Origin: Collinsella sp.
GTDB taxonomy: Bacteria; Actinomycetota; Coriobacteriia; Coriobacteriales; Coriobacteriaceae
Direction: 5' to 3'
NCBI GenBank assembly: GCA_019424905.1
Contig: JAHYYP010000008.1
Coordinates: forward strand, 1-64,000
DNA: 64,000 bases
The notes under the pieces were generated by a model. It saw nothing but the letters and a program-made list of their open reading frames with translations, had not been told where the DNA came from and did no database searches. The position numbers were made by a program, and so were the translations under genes. Positions 34,926-44,027 of this stretch are shown here, piece after piece. The number at the start of each line of letters is the position of its first letter. The first letter of the stretch is position 1.

Positions 34926-35864
34926 TTATGCCGAGGCCTTGGCCTTGCGGCGCTTGCGGACCGCGTGGATCACGATGTCCAGCAGCAACAGCACAATGGC
35001 CACGACCACGATGAGCACGGCAAACTCGCGCTTGCCCCAGTGGCGGCCGGCCAGCGACTTTTGCTTGTCGACGTCCTTCTTGTTGTACTTGGTGCGCACG
35101 CAATGCACCAGCAGGCGATGGTCGTTCACACCGTAGGGTGTGCAGGTAACGAGCGTCACCTTGTCGGCACCGGGCTCGATGGTCAGTGACTCCATCTCCT
35201 CGGGCAGCACGACCTCGGAGTCCACCATCTTGTAGGCGAGCGTCTTGTTCATGGTGTGCAGCAGCACCAGGTCGCCGGGCTCCAGCGAGTGGATGTCGTC
35301 GAACATGCTCAGGTTGCGCATGCCCGAGTGCGCGGTGAGCACGCAATGCGTCGAGGTGCCGCCCACCGGTAGGCTCGTGCCCTCCAGGTGGCCGACGCCC
35401 GCCATAAGGACTTCTTCGCTCGTGCCGTGGTAGATGGGCATGCTCACGTCGATGGAGGGAATCTCGATCCAGCTCATCATAGGGTCGCGGTCAAAGATGA
35501 GCTGCTGAGCGTAGGGCTCGATCTGGTCGGCGGGAAGTTCGGTGGCCTCGCCCGCCAGCTGTTCGTTAAAGGAGCGCGCCTGGAGCAGGATGCGCTCGCG
35601 CTCCTCGGCAGACAGCGCGTCCACGGTGCTGGACACGGTGCTGATCTGGTTGAACACGCCCGAGGCCTCGAGCCGGTCCAAGATCCACGGCCAGGTCATA
35701 AGGCCCACGCCGATAAGGATGATGACGATGGTGATGAGCCGGTCGGCCCAGCGCGGCAGCCGCTTGCGGCGGCGCTTGGGCTTTGGTTGAGGTTTGGGCT
35801 GAGGGCTTGAGCCGCCGTTGGCCGCAGCGTTATTGCTCTTCATATGTTTGGCGCCCTGCACCAT
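34926..35864 (-). CDS. Class C (pilin-polymerising) sortase
   Basis: A 312-residue class C sortase, which links pilin subunits through LPxTG-like signals and lysines outside the membrane. A basic, Pro/Lys-rich cytosolic start precedes a membrane helix (about 42-62). The catalytic residues are visible as LTAHSGM (His near 177), VTLVTCTPYG (Cys near 242) and NDHRLLVHC (Arg near 250). A second membrane helix lies near the C-terminus (about 285-304), typical of class C. The flexible lid motif cannot be assigned with confidence. The ATG at 35864 has AGAGGAG 9 nt upstream. It is the last gene of the pilus locus. Confidence 0.93.
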   Translation of the reverse strand: MVQGAKHMKSNNAAANGGSSPQPKPQPKPKRRRKRLPRWADRLITIVIILIGVGLMTWPWILDRLEASGVFNQISTVSSTVDALSAEERERILLQARSFNEQLAGEATELPADQIEPYAQQLIFDRDPMMSWIEIPSIDVSMPIYHGTSEEVLMAGVGHLEGTSLPVGGTSTHCVLTAHSGMRNLSMFDDIHSLEPGDLVLLHTMNKTLAYKMVDSEVVLPEEMESLTIEPGADKVTLVTCTPYGVNDHRLLVHCVRTKYNKKDVDKQKSLAGRHWGKREFAVLIVVVAIVLLLLDIVIHAVRKRRKAKASA

Positions 35865-36089
35865 CGCCGGTCACTCCTCTACAACTCAAGTTGTCTAAAC
35901 AAATAATAGCCGATTCGCGAGCTCGTACGCCGGACAACGCAGCCTGACAGCATTGCACAGCGCGAGTATGGGCCCGCATTTGAGTTTTCAAAATGTCCCG
36001 AATCGACTGGGCGATTCGGGATACAATGTCAATAGAAAACGACGCACCCCGCGTAAATGTTTGGGAGCGCGGGCGGCCTAGTTTTCAGT

Positions 36090-36124
36090 TTTTGTTAAAT
36101 GCCCGGGATCCGACCCCCGGGCAT
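36090..36124 (-). terminator. Hairpin terminator after the 49-residue membrane protein gene
   Basis: ATGCCCGGG and CCCGGGCAT form a 9-bp stem. On the minus strand TTAACAAAAACTG follows, so the T-run is poor. It begins 2 nt after the stop at 36127. Confidence 0.6.
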
Positions 36125-36126
36125 TC

Positions 36127-36276
36127 TTATTTGCGCTTTCGGCGCAAATGCCGTCCACCGTCCGCACCGCGCGTGCGCCTACGGACCTTAAACCGAACCT
36201 CATACGAGTCAAGAAACGCGATGACGAACGTGCCCACCGCCGCGAGGGCGGCGAGCGCGTTAAGGAATTTCAGCAT
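36127..36276 (-). CDS. Small single-pass membrane protein between pilin and sortase genes
   Basis: A 49-residue protein. MLKFLNALAALAAVGTFVIAF is one hydrophobic helix, followed by DSYEVRFKV and a very basic tail (RRRTRG ... HLRRKRK) that should stay in the cytosol. A GGAGGT sits 6 nt before the ATG at 36276, which is why I accept this small gene; the open frame upstream (to 36555) is not needed. It lies between the terminator of the pilin operon and the sortase gene. I do not know the family. A role in pilus assembly is only a guess from position. Confidence 0.65.
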   Translation of the reverse strand: MLKFLNALAALAAVGTFVIAFLDSYEVRFKVRRRTRGADGGRHLRRKRK

Positions 36277-36443
36277 ATGGTGACCTCCGATCGAGTCGTC
36301 GGCCGCCCGCGCACGGAATGCGTCGCAAGGGTATTTTACTGCGAGTGTATGCACCCACGCCTGGTAAACGCGATTTTGACAAACATCTGTTCGATATTCA
36401 TACGCTTGATCCAACGGGCAATGGAGGCTGGCTGCGTTATCCC

Positions 36444-36481
36444 AAAAAAACGGGGCAAACTCCAGTGCGGAGTCTGCCCCG
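36444..36481 (-). terminator. Intrinsic terminator of the pilin operon
   Basis: CGGGGCAGACTCC and GGAGTTTGCCCCG pair (one wobble) around GCACT. On the minus strand TTTTTTTGGG follows. It lies about 100 nt after the major pilin stop and separates the pilins from the small membrane protein and sortase. The rest of 36277-36581 shows no gene. Confidence 0.9.
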
Positions 36482-36581
36482 AAAAGAGAATGGCAAAGCA
36501 AGAACGTGGATGGACGAGAAAAGTGTCCGCAAGTCTCATGGCCAACACATCCCACCTGCCAAAGGGATGGATGAGCGAGCG

Positions 36582-38411
36582 TTACTCCTGCTCGGACTCC
36601 TCAGCCTGCTTACGGCTGCGGATGAGGTGCGCCACGCCGATGCACAGCACCGCGCCACCGGCGATCCAAGTGAAAGTCACGCCGTTAAGGCCGGTCAGCG
36701 GGAGGCCCACGGACTTGGTGTTGCCGACATTGATGGTGACCTCGCCGGCATCAGCGTTGGTGCCGGTGTTTTCTTGACCATGAAGAGCATTGTCGCCGAC
36801 ATTACCGTCAAGCTTGCCGAAGGCGATGTCGGTGCGCTTCTCGTCTGCCTCAGACACCTTTGCCTCAAGGGTCTTCACCTTCATCGTGTCTTTGTTATAC
36901 GTCGCGGTGATGATGAAGGTGAAGGGGTCGGCCTTGGTGGGGTACTTGGCAGGGTCGGGGGTCTGGACCTCAGTCACCTTGTAGGAGCCGGCGTCGAGGC
37001 CGGAAACGGAGATCTTGCCTTCTTTGTCGGACGTGAACTTCACACACTCGGGAAGGTTTTCAGTATTGGTGACGGTCACGAGCTGACCCGCGACGACACT
37101 GACGCCATCAACAGTACCCTCCGTCGAGGCAATATACTGGTTTTCGGTATTCTTGTCCGCGGACTGGATGGTGAAGACGGCATTCTCAAGGCCCTGCTCG
37201 GTGCCCTGGTCGACCTTCTTGAGGTTGAGCTTGAACGCAAAGTCGGCGACGGTGTCCTCGATCGTCGTGCCCGTGCCAACGCCATACGGGTTGTTGGAGT
37301 ACTCAAGCTTAACGGTGTTGGGGTTGCCACCCTTCTGAGTATTGTCAGTAGTGTTACCAATCACGGCATTGCCGTTGAGCACCGCCTTGTAGAAGACGAC
37401 TATCTGAGTGCTGGCGCCTACCTTTGAAATCTCCTTGAGATACTTACCGTGCTCTCCCGCATTAGCGTTAATAGCCAAGGTGGTAGTTCCATCAGCATTG
37501 GTGGTTGGCGTCACAGTAAAGTTCTCTGTAATGTCGGCATATTGATCAATGTTGTTCTGATCTTTGTTTACAGCAAAAACTTGAGTTTGGCCATCAACAT
37601 AGCTGAGGCCCTTGGAAAGGGTGTCAGTGAACCTATAGGTATAGCTATCGTAAGTAGCGTAGTTGCTGGCGATCGTGCCGGTGAGCTTGTAATTGACCTC
37701 CTGGCCGATCTGCGAATCGGCGACGTCATCCCAATCTTTCACAGGCACGGTCGTGAGGTCATCCTCCGCCTTGTTATCATCAAGAATCTTCTTTTCAACC
37801 GTGGGGACGCTCTTCTTAGGGGTAATATTCACAGTTGTGTCCGTACCGTCAATAAGAGCGTACACCGGAGCTGAATAAGCATCGGTCGACTTGTCCCTGG
37901 GCTTTACCGTCGTATCAGTGAGGAACAGCCAGTAGCCGGCGTCAAGATTGGAAAGAGACGGCTGTGCGGCAGACGTCCTCTGCCACGTTGCATTGTTCTT
38001 CAAATTGTCGGCGATCATGCTCAGAACATTATCGCTTGCGACCTGAGAAGTGCTCCCAGTCACGCCTGACTTCTCGTTCAGCCAATCAGCGGCATCCTGG
38101 GCAGTCGTTTTGTTGTAGGCAGGCTCTTTTTTCTGAATTGCACGAACAACTGCGTCCTGAATTGCCTGTTGCTCTGTCACGTTTGTGCCCGCCCACTGAA
38201 TGTTCTTTACAGTGGAGCCATTTACGTCAGCAGCGAAGATTTGAATGCCCTTATAAGTCGTTGATCCAGCGTAGTCACCGTAATCGAACGTAACGGTCGT
38301 GTTGCCCGCTGCAAACGCCATGGTCACCGGGGCCATCACGCCGCCGAAGCTCAGCGCTGCTGTGAGGCCGGCGGTTACTGCCAGGCGTGCGATGTTCTTG
38401 CTCATGCTCAT
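36582..38411 (-). CDS. Major pilin subunit with LPLTG anchor
   Basis: A 609-residue secreted pilin. The signal peptide runs to about AFAAG (residue 35). Isopeptide-type Cna-B/pilin domains follow. A pilin-motif-like lysine lies in NITPKKSVPTVEKK near 200, an E-box-like YKVTEVQTPD near 510, and the sorting signal LPLTG with hydrophobic stretch and basic tail RSRKQ at the C-terminus. The class C sortase at 34926 should polymerise it. The ATG at 38411 (MSMSKNIARL) has GGAGG 8 nt upstream. It is the last gene before the operon terminator, consistent with high expression of the backbone. T/N-rich composition differs from the minor pilin. Confidence 0.9.
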   Translation of the reverse strand: MSMSKNIARLAVTAGLTAALSFGGVMAPVTMAFAAGNTTVTFDYGDYAGSTTYKGIQIFAADVNGSTVKNIQWAGTNVTEQQAIQDAVVRAIQKKEPAYNKTTAQDAADWLNEKSGVTGSTSQVASDNVLSMIADNLKNNATWQRTSAAQPSLSNLDAGYWLFLTDTTVKPRDKSTDAYSAPVYALIDGTDTTVNITPKKSVPTVEKKILDDNKAEDDLTTVPVKDWDDVADSQIGQEVNYKLTGTIASNYATYDSYTYRFTDTLSKGLSYVDGQTQVFAVNKDQNNIDQYADITENFTVTPTTNADGTTTLAINANAGEHGKYLKEISKVGASTQIVVFYKAVLNGNAVIGNTTDNTQKGGNPNTVKLEYSNNPYGVGTGTTIEDTVADFAFKLNLKKVDQGTEQGLENAVFTIQSADKNTENQYIASTEGTVDGVSVVAGQLVTVTNTENLPECVKFTSDKEGKISVSGLDAGSYKVTEVQTPDPAKYPTKADPFTFIITATYNKDTMKVKTLEAKVSEADEKRTDIAFGKLDGNVGDNALHGQENTGTNADAGEVTINVGNTKSVGLPLTGLNGVTFTWIAGGAVLCIGVAHLIRSRKQAEESEQE

Positions 38412-38519
38412 CTTCTTTTCCTCCGTTTTCCGGTTGGTTCCCATCCGATCGGTCATCATCTGTCTGTGTCTTAGCATCTACTTCGCTACGTCTCGCCCCG
38501 CTCTCTGTGGGGCTGCCAG

Positions 38520-40190
38520 CTACTCTTTATGGCTGCCACCTCCCCGCTTGACCAGGAGCGCGACCACGATGAGCGCGGCTCCGGCGACCGCTGCGGCGGC
38601 CGCGGCGTACATTGCCATATCGCCAGTCGAGGGCATAAAGCCTCCGGTGGTAATGCTAGGGGGTGTGCCGGTGGGCGTGTTGATGAGCGACGCCTCCAGG
38701 CTGCCCGTCGACCCGTCCGCGCTGTCGGCGCGCAGGGGCGACTCGGCCGTGATGGTGAGCTTGGGCTCGGCGGCGGCCACCTGGTCGACGTCCAGGCCCT
38801 CGGCCTTGACCGTCACGGAGCGCGTGCCCTCAAAGGCGGTGTAGCCCTTGGGCGCCTTGAGCTCGCGGACCTCCAGCTTGCCCGAGTCCACGCCTGAGAC
38901 GGTCACGCGGCCGTCCTCGCCCGTGGTGACGGTGGCCTTACCTTCCGCATCCCACGTGCCATCGGCCGCCAGCGTGCGACCACGGTCGTCGGCGATGCTC
39001 AGGACCGCCCCGGCAAGCGGCTTGTCGCCGTCGCTGCCGCGCTTGGTGAGCGCGAGATCCCAGGTGTAGGCGCACGCGTCGTCGCTCGGCGTGCGGGTGA
39101 AGCCGGCGTCGCCGGACTGGTCGGCAAAGGGAGAGCGCGGGTAGCGCAGGTAGACCTCGTTGGGGTTGCCCTTCGCGATGCCGTGGTTGCACGCGCTGTT
39201 GAGCGGCGCGTTGTACACGGCGACCACGCGGGCGCCCGCGGTAAAGGCGTCGGCCCCGCCGAGCGTGGCGATGAGGTCGCCGGTGCGCACGGTGAAGGTC
39301 TTGCCGTCCGCCGCTACCTTGGTGGCGCACTGGGCCGTGATATCGGTCCAGCCCTTCGCGGGCTCGGTGCCGGCGCGCCCGTCCTTACCGGTCGAAACGG
39401 CGTCGAAGCCGCCGTCCGCGCCCGCCGCCACGTACACGCGCATGCTCGCGGCCACCTTGGAGGGGTCGAGCCCCGCGCTCATGGTGTCGACGAACTGCAC
39501 CGCGTAGGCGTCGTAGGCAGTGAGCCCCGCCGGGACCGTAACCGAGAGGCGCCAGTACAGGTCGTCGGCGACCGTGGCGTCGGCGGCCTTCTGCCAGGCG
39601 GCGGTGCCGTCCTCCAGCACGTGCTTGGCGACCTTGGGGGTCGCCGCCTTGGGCTTGACGGTGACGGCGCTGCCGCCGACCAGGGCCATGATCGGCGCGG
39701 TGCCGGCCTCGCCCTGGGCGATGGCGTCGTCGTCGGCGACGATGAGCCAGTAGCCGCAGGGCAGCTCGGCCGCCGTGCCCGCGTTAAGGGCCACGGGCTC
39801 GGCGCCAGAGCTCTGGAGGGAACGAGCGAGCTGTGCGCTCAGCGCGCTCGTAAGGTGGGAATCGGTGTTGAGCCACTCGGCAGCTTCCTGCGCGGTGGTC
39901 TGGGAATTGGGCATGCCGGCGCTGTGCAGCACGGGCAGCGCGGCGTCGCGCACGGCGTCGCTTGCCCAGGCGAGGTCGGTGGCGATCTTGGCGTCGCTGT
40001 CGCCGTCGACGACGTTGGCGCTAAAGATCTGGTAGGCGTCGTAGCTGCTCGCCACGGTGCCGCTCACCGTGATGGAACCGGTCGAGGTCGGCGCGGCCTG
40101 CGCGGAAGCGGGGAACACAACCGCGCAGGTGCCGATCAGGAGGGCAAGCAGCGCAAACAAGATCGGGAAGGAGCAAACTTTCTTATTCAC
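38520..40190 (-). CDS. Minor pilin / ancillary subunit with MPSTG anchor
   Basis: A 556-residue secreted protein. A signal peptide (VCSFPILFALLALLIGTCAVV) is followed by an N-terminal domain similar in layout to that of the major pilin (SYDAYQIFSANV, TAQEAAEWLN). VTVKPKAATPKVAKHVLED near 190 is a pilin-motif candidate and VRELKAPKGYTAFEG near 450 an E-box. The C-terminus is MPSTGD, a hydrophobic stretch and KRGGGSHKE. The GTG at 40190 (read as MNKKVCSF) follows GGGAGGCGAG and overlaps the adhesin stop by 8 nt. The MPSTG signal is an LPxTG variant, so its sortase preference may differ. Confidence 0.88.
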   Translation of the reverse strand: MNKKVCSFPILFALLALLIGTCAVVFPASAQAAPTSTGSITVSGTVASSYDAYQIFSANVVDGDSDAKIATDLAWASDAVRDAALPVLHSAGMPNSQTTAQEAAEWLNTDSHLTSALSAQLARSLQSSGAEPVALNAGTAAELPCGYWLIVADDDAIAQGEAGTAPIMALVGGSAVTVKPKAATPKVAKHVLEDGTAAWQKAADATVADDLYWRLSVTVPAGLTAYDAYAVQFVDTMSAGLDPSKVAASMRVYVAAGADGGFDAVSTGKDGRAGTEPAKGWTDITAQCATKVAADGKTFTVRTGDLIATLGGADAFTAGARVVAVYNAPLNSACNHGIAKGNPNEVYLRYPRSPFADQSGDAGFTRTPSDDACAYTWDLALTKRGSDGDKPLAGAVLSIADDRGRTLAADGTWDAEGKATVTTGEDGRVTVSGVDSGKLEVRELKAPKGYTAFEGTRSVTVKAEGLDVDQVAAAEPKLTITAESPLRADSADGSTGSLEASLINTPTGTPPSITTGGFMPSTGDMAMYAAAAAAVAGAALIVVALLVKRGGGSHKE

Positions 40191-43100
40191 GACGCTCGCC
40201 TCCCTTCGCATTCGCCTTGCGACGAACGTGCATCCAGGCCGCAGCAGCGCAAAGCACCGCCGCGCCGGCAAGGTACGTCAGAGTGACGCCCGACATACCA
40301 GAAAGGGGCAATGTGGTGGAGTAGGTGTTGGTGAAGGTGGGGGTGGACTCGGGCTTGCTGACGTCGAAGGCGACGGGAACCTGCTTGTTGGGATCGATAT
40401 CAATACCGTCAGCGTCCTTGATTTTGGTAAAAGTCACTTTCTCGGCCTCGATTGAACCGTTCTCCTTGTCCTTCATCGTGACATCAAATCGATAGACCGA
40501 CTTGTCGTACGTATAGTGCGAGAACAGCGAAAACTCTGTACTCTCGCGCACGTAGTACTTGAAGTCTTTTTTAGCGCCACGACCCGAATCATCAGAATCT
40601 CCCTGCTTCAAGCTGGCAAGGTCATACTCAATATTTGGGAAATCAAGCTTCTGGGACTTTTTGCCGTTGGCCTTAGTCGTAACCCTCTCAGCGTTCTCGA
40701 ACCCTTCGTTATCCGCAAACTCGAGCGTGAACTCCTTCATCTCGCCACCCTCAACGACCTTAGTCGCCGCTGGCGTCCAGGAGCCGACAGAGGCATAGGG
40801 CTCAATTTTGTTGATAAAGGTCGGGTTATTCTCGCCACCGATAACAACCGTAGTCTTCGTGTCATCCGAGGTGTTAACGGAATAGCTTCCGGAGGCAAGT
40901 GCTACGAAGTTGCTACCATCCTCGTTCTTTTTATAAACTGTTACTTCTTTTACCTTGTAATACTTAATTGGAATCGACATGAGATGGTCGATATTGTATG
41001 GATTGCTATCAACTGTTGCCACGATCTTGTAAATGGTCTTATCGAATTTGGTGTCTAATTCGTTTTCGCCGCTGATGGGTTCCTCAACTAGATAGAAAAC
41101 GTATTGTCCCGAAGAATAGTCCTTGCCAGAGTCGAAGGTGATTTCGCCGCTTGTTTGGTCAACAGACGCCTCGCCCGCAACACTGCAATTGCCCATATCT
41201 AATGTGCCGTCCTCTTTCCAAGAAGGCTCAGTGGCACCATCCTTGCGGAGCAGCTTAAATTTGTAATTGTGTCCGCTAAGGCTTTGCGAGATTCCCTTTT
41301 CATCTTTAAGCACCTTAGTGGCATTGAGCTTCATGCTCGGATAAACGCTCAGATCATTGACTTCGCCGACGGTGAGGTCGCCGTTGGTCATAATGCCGCC
41401 GCCATGGGTGTACGAGTAGTTGCCGCTGATGATGGTCGTAGCTGCCAATTGCGCATTTGCTATGGCATCATCAGTCGGATGGGCCTCCAAACCGAACATG
41501 TACTTGGCCTCGGCACCGCCGTTGGCATCGATGGTTATCTTCGCATTATCGCAAGTGCCCTGCCAGCCAGCTGAGCCGCCGCCGAGCATCTTGCCGAGCA
41601 CAACTGCAACCGTCTTATTGCTGTCATTCTTGCGCACCAGGAAGAAATCCTGGTGACCGGCCTCTTTGAAGGTTGAGGTAATGTAGTTAGAATCGCTGTC
41701 CTCGTTCTTGCCATTACCTCCGGCAGACATGTGATCATCATAACCATGATCCGTATTGTTGTAGATTGCGGCACCATTTGAGTGCGAGACAATCGTCTCT
41801 CCCGTGGGGCAGGCACCGATGCCACCACCCCAGCCGCCGGCATCATTTTGAGTGATCAGCGTCTTTACGATATTGAGTTTGCCGTCTTTCTGGATAAAGA
41901 CGCCACCGCCGCCCCAGTCGCCGCCGCGGCTCTCACCCGTCATGGTCTTGTTGTTGGTGATGTAAACCTTGTTGGACGTGCCCGGCTCAGTCCCAATAAC
42001 GCCGGTAGTACCGGTGGAAATACGGAGACCACCGCCCTCGGCGTTTACAGATTCGTTGCCGGCAATCGTGCCGCCAGTCATGGAGAACGTGATGATTGGC
42101 TGACTATAGAAACCAGCGTAGATTCCGCCACCGGCCTCATTGGAGCAATTGGCAGTAACGGAACCACCCGCCATAGTCAGCGTTCCACCGTTCGTAGATG
42201 CAACGCCACCGCCGCCGAGCAGGCCGAAGTTCTGAAGGTTGGAATCAGTAACGCGAGCGTCAGCTCGGTTGTTAGTTATGCAGGCAGAGCCGCTAATGGT
42301 TACGGTTGCACCCTTGGTATAAACACCACCACCGTACCCACCGCCGTCGGTGTTAAAGCCATTGTTGATTTCATTGGCATATGTTGCATTGCCCGAAATG
42401 ACACCGCCGGAGAGATTCAACGTGACACCGCTGTCGGCAAAAATGCCACCACCGGAAGCAGCCTTATTCGCTGCGATCACACCGCCGGTCATGTTGACCG
42501 TGACTTTCGCGCCCGCTACGCACAGGCCGCCGCCCCAGCCGCCACGTTGCTGATTGAGATTCGCGCCAGTAATAAAACCGCCATTGATATTCACATGAGT
42601 TTCGTTGCTTTTCCCCTCGGCAAAGATGATATGACCGTTGTTGGTCAAATCCCTCGGTGTCGTGATCATGCCACCGTTGAGGTTAAGCGTGCCGCCATCC
42701 GCAACAGAGATGACCTGTTGGACCGAACCCCTGTCGGATGCAGCAACGATTGCTCCGAAACCGCTGACGACATGCATAGTCGTAGTCTCGGTGGTGCCGA
42801 GATTATCTTTATTAGGCGTGCTCGTGGTTTCATAATAGGTTAGGCTCTGAGGAGTACCATTGTTGACGCCGGTCCATGCCATAGTTGCAGGCTCGCCAGG
42901 GTTCTTGATGGCAGGCGAAGTCTTATTATCGTCCACTTCGGCAGAGTCTTCAATGGTAAGTGCACCACTCGATACCGTAATGAACGTGCCATTGTTGCCA
43001 GTACGGTAATAAAGCTTGTAGCCCGCAAGGTCAATAGCGGTGTCCTTGTTAATGGTAATCGGCGTCTCCGACCAAGCATCGCCCTTCAAACGATAGTTGC

Positions 43101-43524
43101 CACCGTTAGCGAACTTATCAGTAACATTTCCCGCTATTTTGGTATAGCCGCTAGTGTTCTCGCCAGTAAGTGCGGTCGAATCCTCACCGTTCGCGTCGTC
43201 ATCCGCAGGCTGCGCAGCACCCTCGGCTTCCGCGTCATCAGACAACGGGGGCATCTCGGCAGTGCCGTCTCCGGTCTCGCCGCCCTCGGTCTCGTCACTA
43301 TTCTGGTTTTCGCCATTTACGTTGGTACCGTCTACACCAGTCGCTCCGTCTGCAACGGTCGCCTCAGTAGAAACCGTCTGGGCATCGTTGGCAATGGCCT
43401 GCGAGATCGGAGGCATGACGAGCGACAGCACCAAGCTCAAAACGGAGGCTCCGCACAAAACGCCTGCTAGCACACGATACATCGCTTTATTGCTCTGCTT
43501 AGATTTGTCTGAATTTGCTTTCAT
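40183..43524 (-). CDS. Pilus tip adhesin-like surface protein with beta-helix and LPLSG anchor
   Basis: A 1,113-residue secreted protein. After a signal segment (about 18-44) comes an acidic low-complexity linker (45-120), then a Gly-rich right-handed beta-helix region (about 130-690) with repeats such as MTGGVIAANKA, GGGIFADSGV, AGGGIYAG. It continues with FctA/Spy0128-like isopeptide domains (LSGHNYKFKLLRKDGA; YYVRESTEF) and the sorting signal LPLSG, hydrophobic helix and basic tail. This design matches pilus tip adhesins; the receptor is unknown. The ATG at 43524 has GGGGAGGAG. It heads the pilus operon and is lower in G+C than the following pilin gene, which suggests transfer or fast evolution. 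Confidence 0.88.
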   Translation of the reverse strand: MKANSDKSKQSNKAMYRVLAGVLCGASVLSLVLSLVMPPISQAIANDAQTVSTEATVADGATGVDGTNVNGENQNSDETEGGETGDGTAEMPPLSDDAEAEGAAQPADDDANGEDSTALTGENTSGYTKIAGNVTDKFANGGNYRLKGDAWSETPITINKDTAIDLAGYKLYYRTGNNGTFITVSSGALTIEDSAEVDDNKTSPAIKNPGEPATMAWTGVNNGTPQSLTYYETTSTPNKDNLGTTETTTMHVVSGFGAIVAASDRGSVQQVISVADGGTLNLNGGMITTPRDLTNNGHIIFAEGKSNETHVNINGGFITGANLNQQRGGWGGGLCVAGAKVTVNMTGGVIAANKAASGGGIFADSGVTLNLSGGVISGNATYANEINNGFNTDGGGYGGGVYTKGATVTISGSACITNNRADARVTDSNLQNFGLLGGGGVASTNGGTLTMAGGSVTANCSNEAGGGIYAGFYSQPIITFSMTGGTIAGNESVNAEGGGLRISTGTTGVIGTEPGTSNKVYITNNKTMTGESRGGDWGGGGVFIQKDGKLNIVKTLITQNDAGGWGGGIGACPTGETIVSHSNGAAIYNNTDHGYDDHMSAGGNGKNEDSDSNYITSTFKEAGHQDFFLVRKNDSNKTVAVVLGKMLGGGSAGWQGTCDNAKITIDANGGAEAKYMFGLEAHPTDDAIANAQLAATTIISGNYSYTHGGGIMTNGDLTVGEVNDLSVYPSMKLNATKVLKDEKGISQSLSGHNYKFKLLRKDGATEPSWKEDGTLDMGNCSVAGEASVDQTSGEITFDSGKDYSSGQYVFYLVEEPISGENELDTKFDKTIYKIVATVDSNPYNIDHLMSIPIKYYKVKEVTVYKKNEDGSNFVALASGSYSVNTSDDTKTTVVIGGENNPTFINKIEPYASVGSWTPAATKVVEGGEMKEFTLEFADNEGFENAERVTTKANGKKSQKLDFPNIEYDLASLKQGDSDDSGRGAKKDFKYYVRESTEFSLFSHYTYDKSVYRFDVTMKDKENGSIEAEKVTFTKIKDADGIDIDPNKQVPVAFDVSKPESTPTFTNTYSTTLPLSGMSGVTLTYLAGAAVLCAAAAWMHVRRKANAKGGERRE

Positions 43525-43578
43525 CGATGTCTCCTCCCCAAGAGACCGCGATCTTGCTCTTTCACTATCAAACGTATC

Positions 43579-43643
43579 TGCGCAATCTGTAATTGCGCAC
43601 GTTTATTGTAAAAATTGTAACGATTGTTTAGACATCTGAGCAA
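43579..43643 (-). promoter_or_regulatory. Candidate promoter and inverted-repeat operator of the pilus operon
   Basis: On the minus strand TTGCTC (43643-43638), 18 nt, TACAAT (43619-43614), with a second TACAAT at 43610-43605. Just downstream, TGCGCAAT-CTGTA-ATTGCGCA (43579-43599) is a perfect 8-bp inverted repeat that could bind a repressor. A variable, AT-rich setting fits phase-like or environmental control, but that is inference. Confidence 0.5.
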
Positions 43644-43810
43644 CAAAACCGACATTTTTGTAGCGGTTTCTCAATTCTCTTGAACTTTGCTCAGATTTAC
43701 CTTCGTTTATTCGCTATCTATTTTTTGTTTCTACTGGTAATTTAGTTGCACATCATTTTTTAATGGCGTTAGATTTTTTTGCACAAATTTTTGCTCAATA
43801 GCAAACATCC

Positions 43811-43837
43811 GCTCACGGTCGAAAATCGACCGTGAGC
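43811..43837. other. 12-bp perfect hairpin in the gap between the pilus operon and the HAD gene
   Basis: GCTCACGGTCGA-AAA-TCGACCGTGAGC. No T-run follows on either strand. The 503-nt gap 43525-44027 is AT-rich and also carries the pilus promoter region and repeat B2. An 85-codon open frame (43731-43988, minus) without a ribosome-binding site spans it and was not accepted. Confidence 0.6.
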
Positions 43838-43981
43838 AGTAGGTCATCAACCGGAAGGAATATCCTACCAAACTGATGAGAATATCTTTAACCCATCGGC
43901 GGTTAGAAGCGTAATGCTCAGACAACCATATTTGAATTTGCGCGCAGATTTTCGGTATCAATTCGCCCAAATCGCCTGAGG

Positions 43982-44014
43982 CCGCCACAAAGGCGCCTGT
44001 CCCCTTTGTGGTGG
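43982..44014. repeat. 33-bp palindrome, copy B2
   Basis: CCGCCACAAAGG ... CCTTTGTGGTGG around CGCCTGTCC, with one mismatch in the arms. It lies 13 nt after the HAD phosphatase stop, the same offset as B1 after the sortase gene. Confidence 0.8.
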
Positions 44015-44027
44015 TTCTCCCCCAGCG

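Noticed and set aside
39183..40286. 367-codon plus-strand frame opposite the minor pilin
   Set aside because: Shadow of a GC-rich gene; no domain features or ribosome-binding site.
43731..43988. 85-codon minus-strand frame between the HAD gene and the pilus operon
   Set aside because: It starts with GTG inside repeat B2, has no ribosome-binding site and runs through a 12-bp hairpin. It may be a degraded intergenic repeat, but I cannot support a gene.
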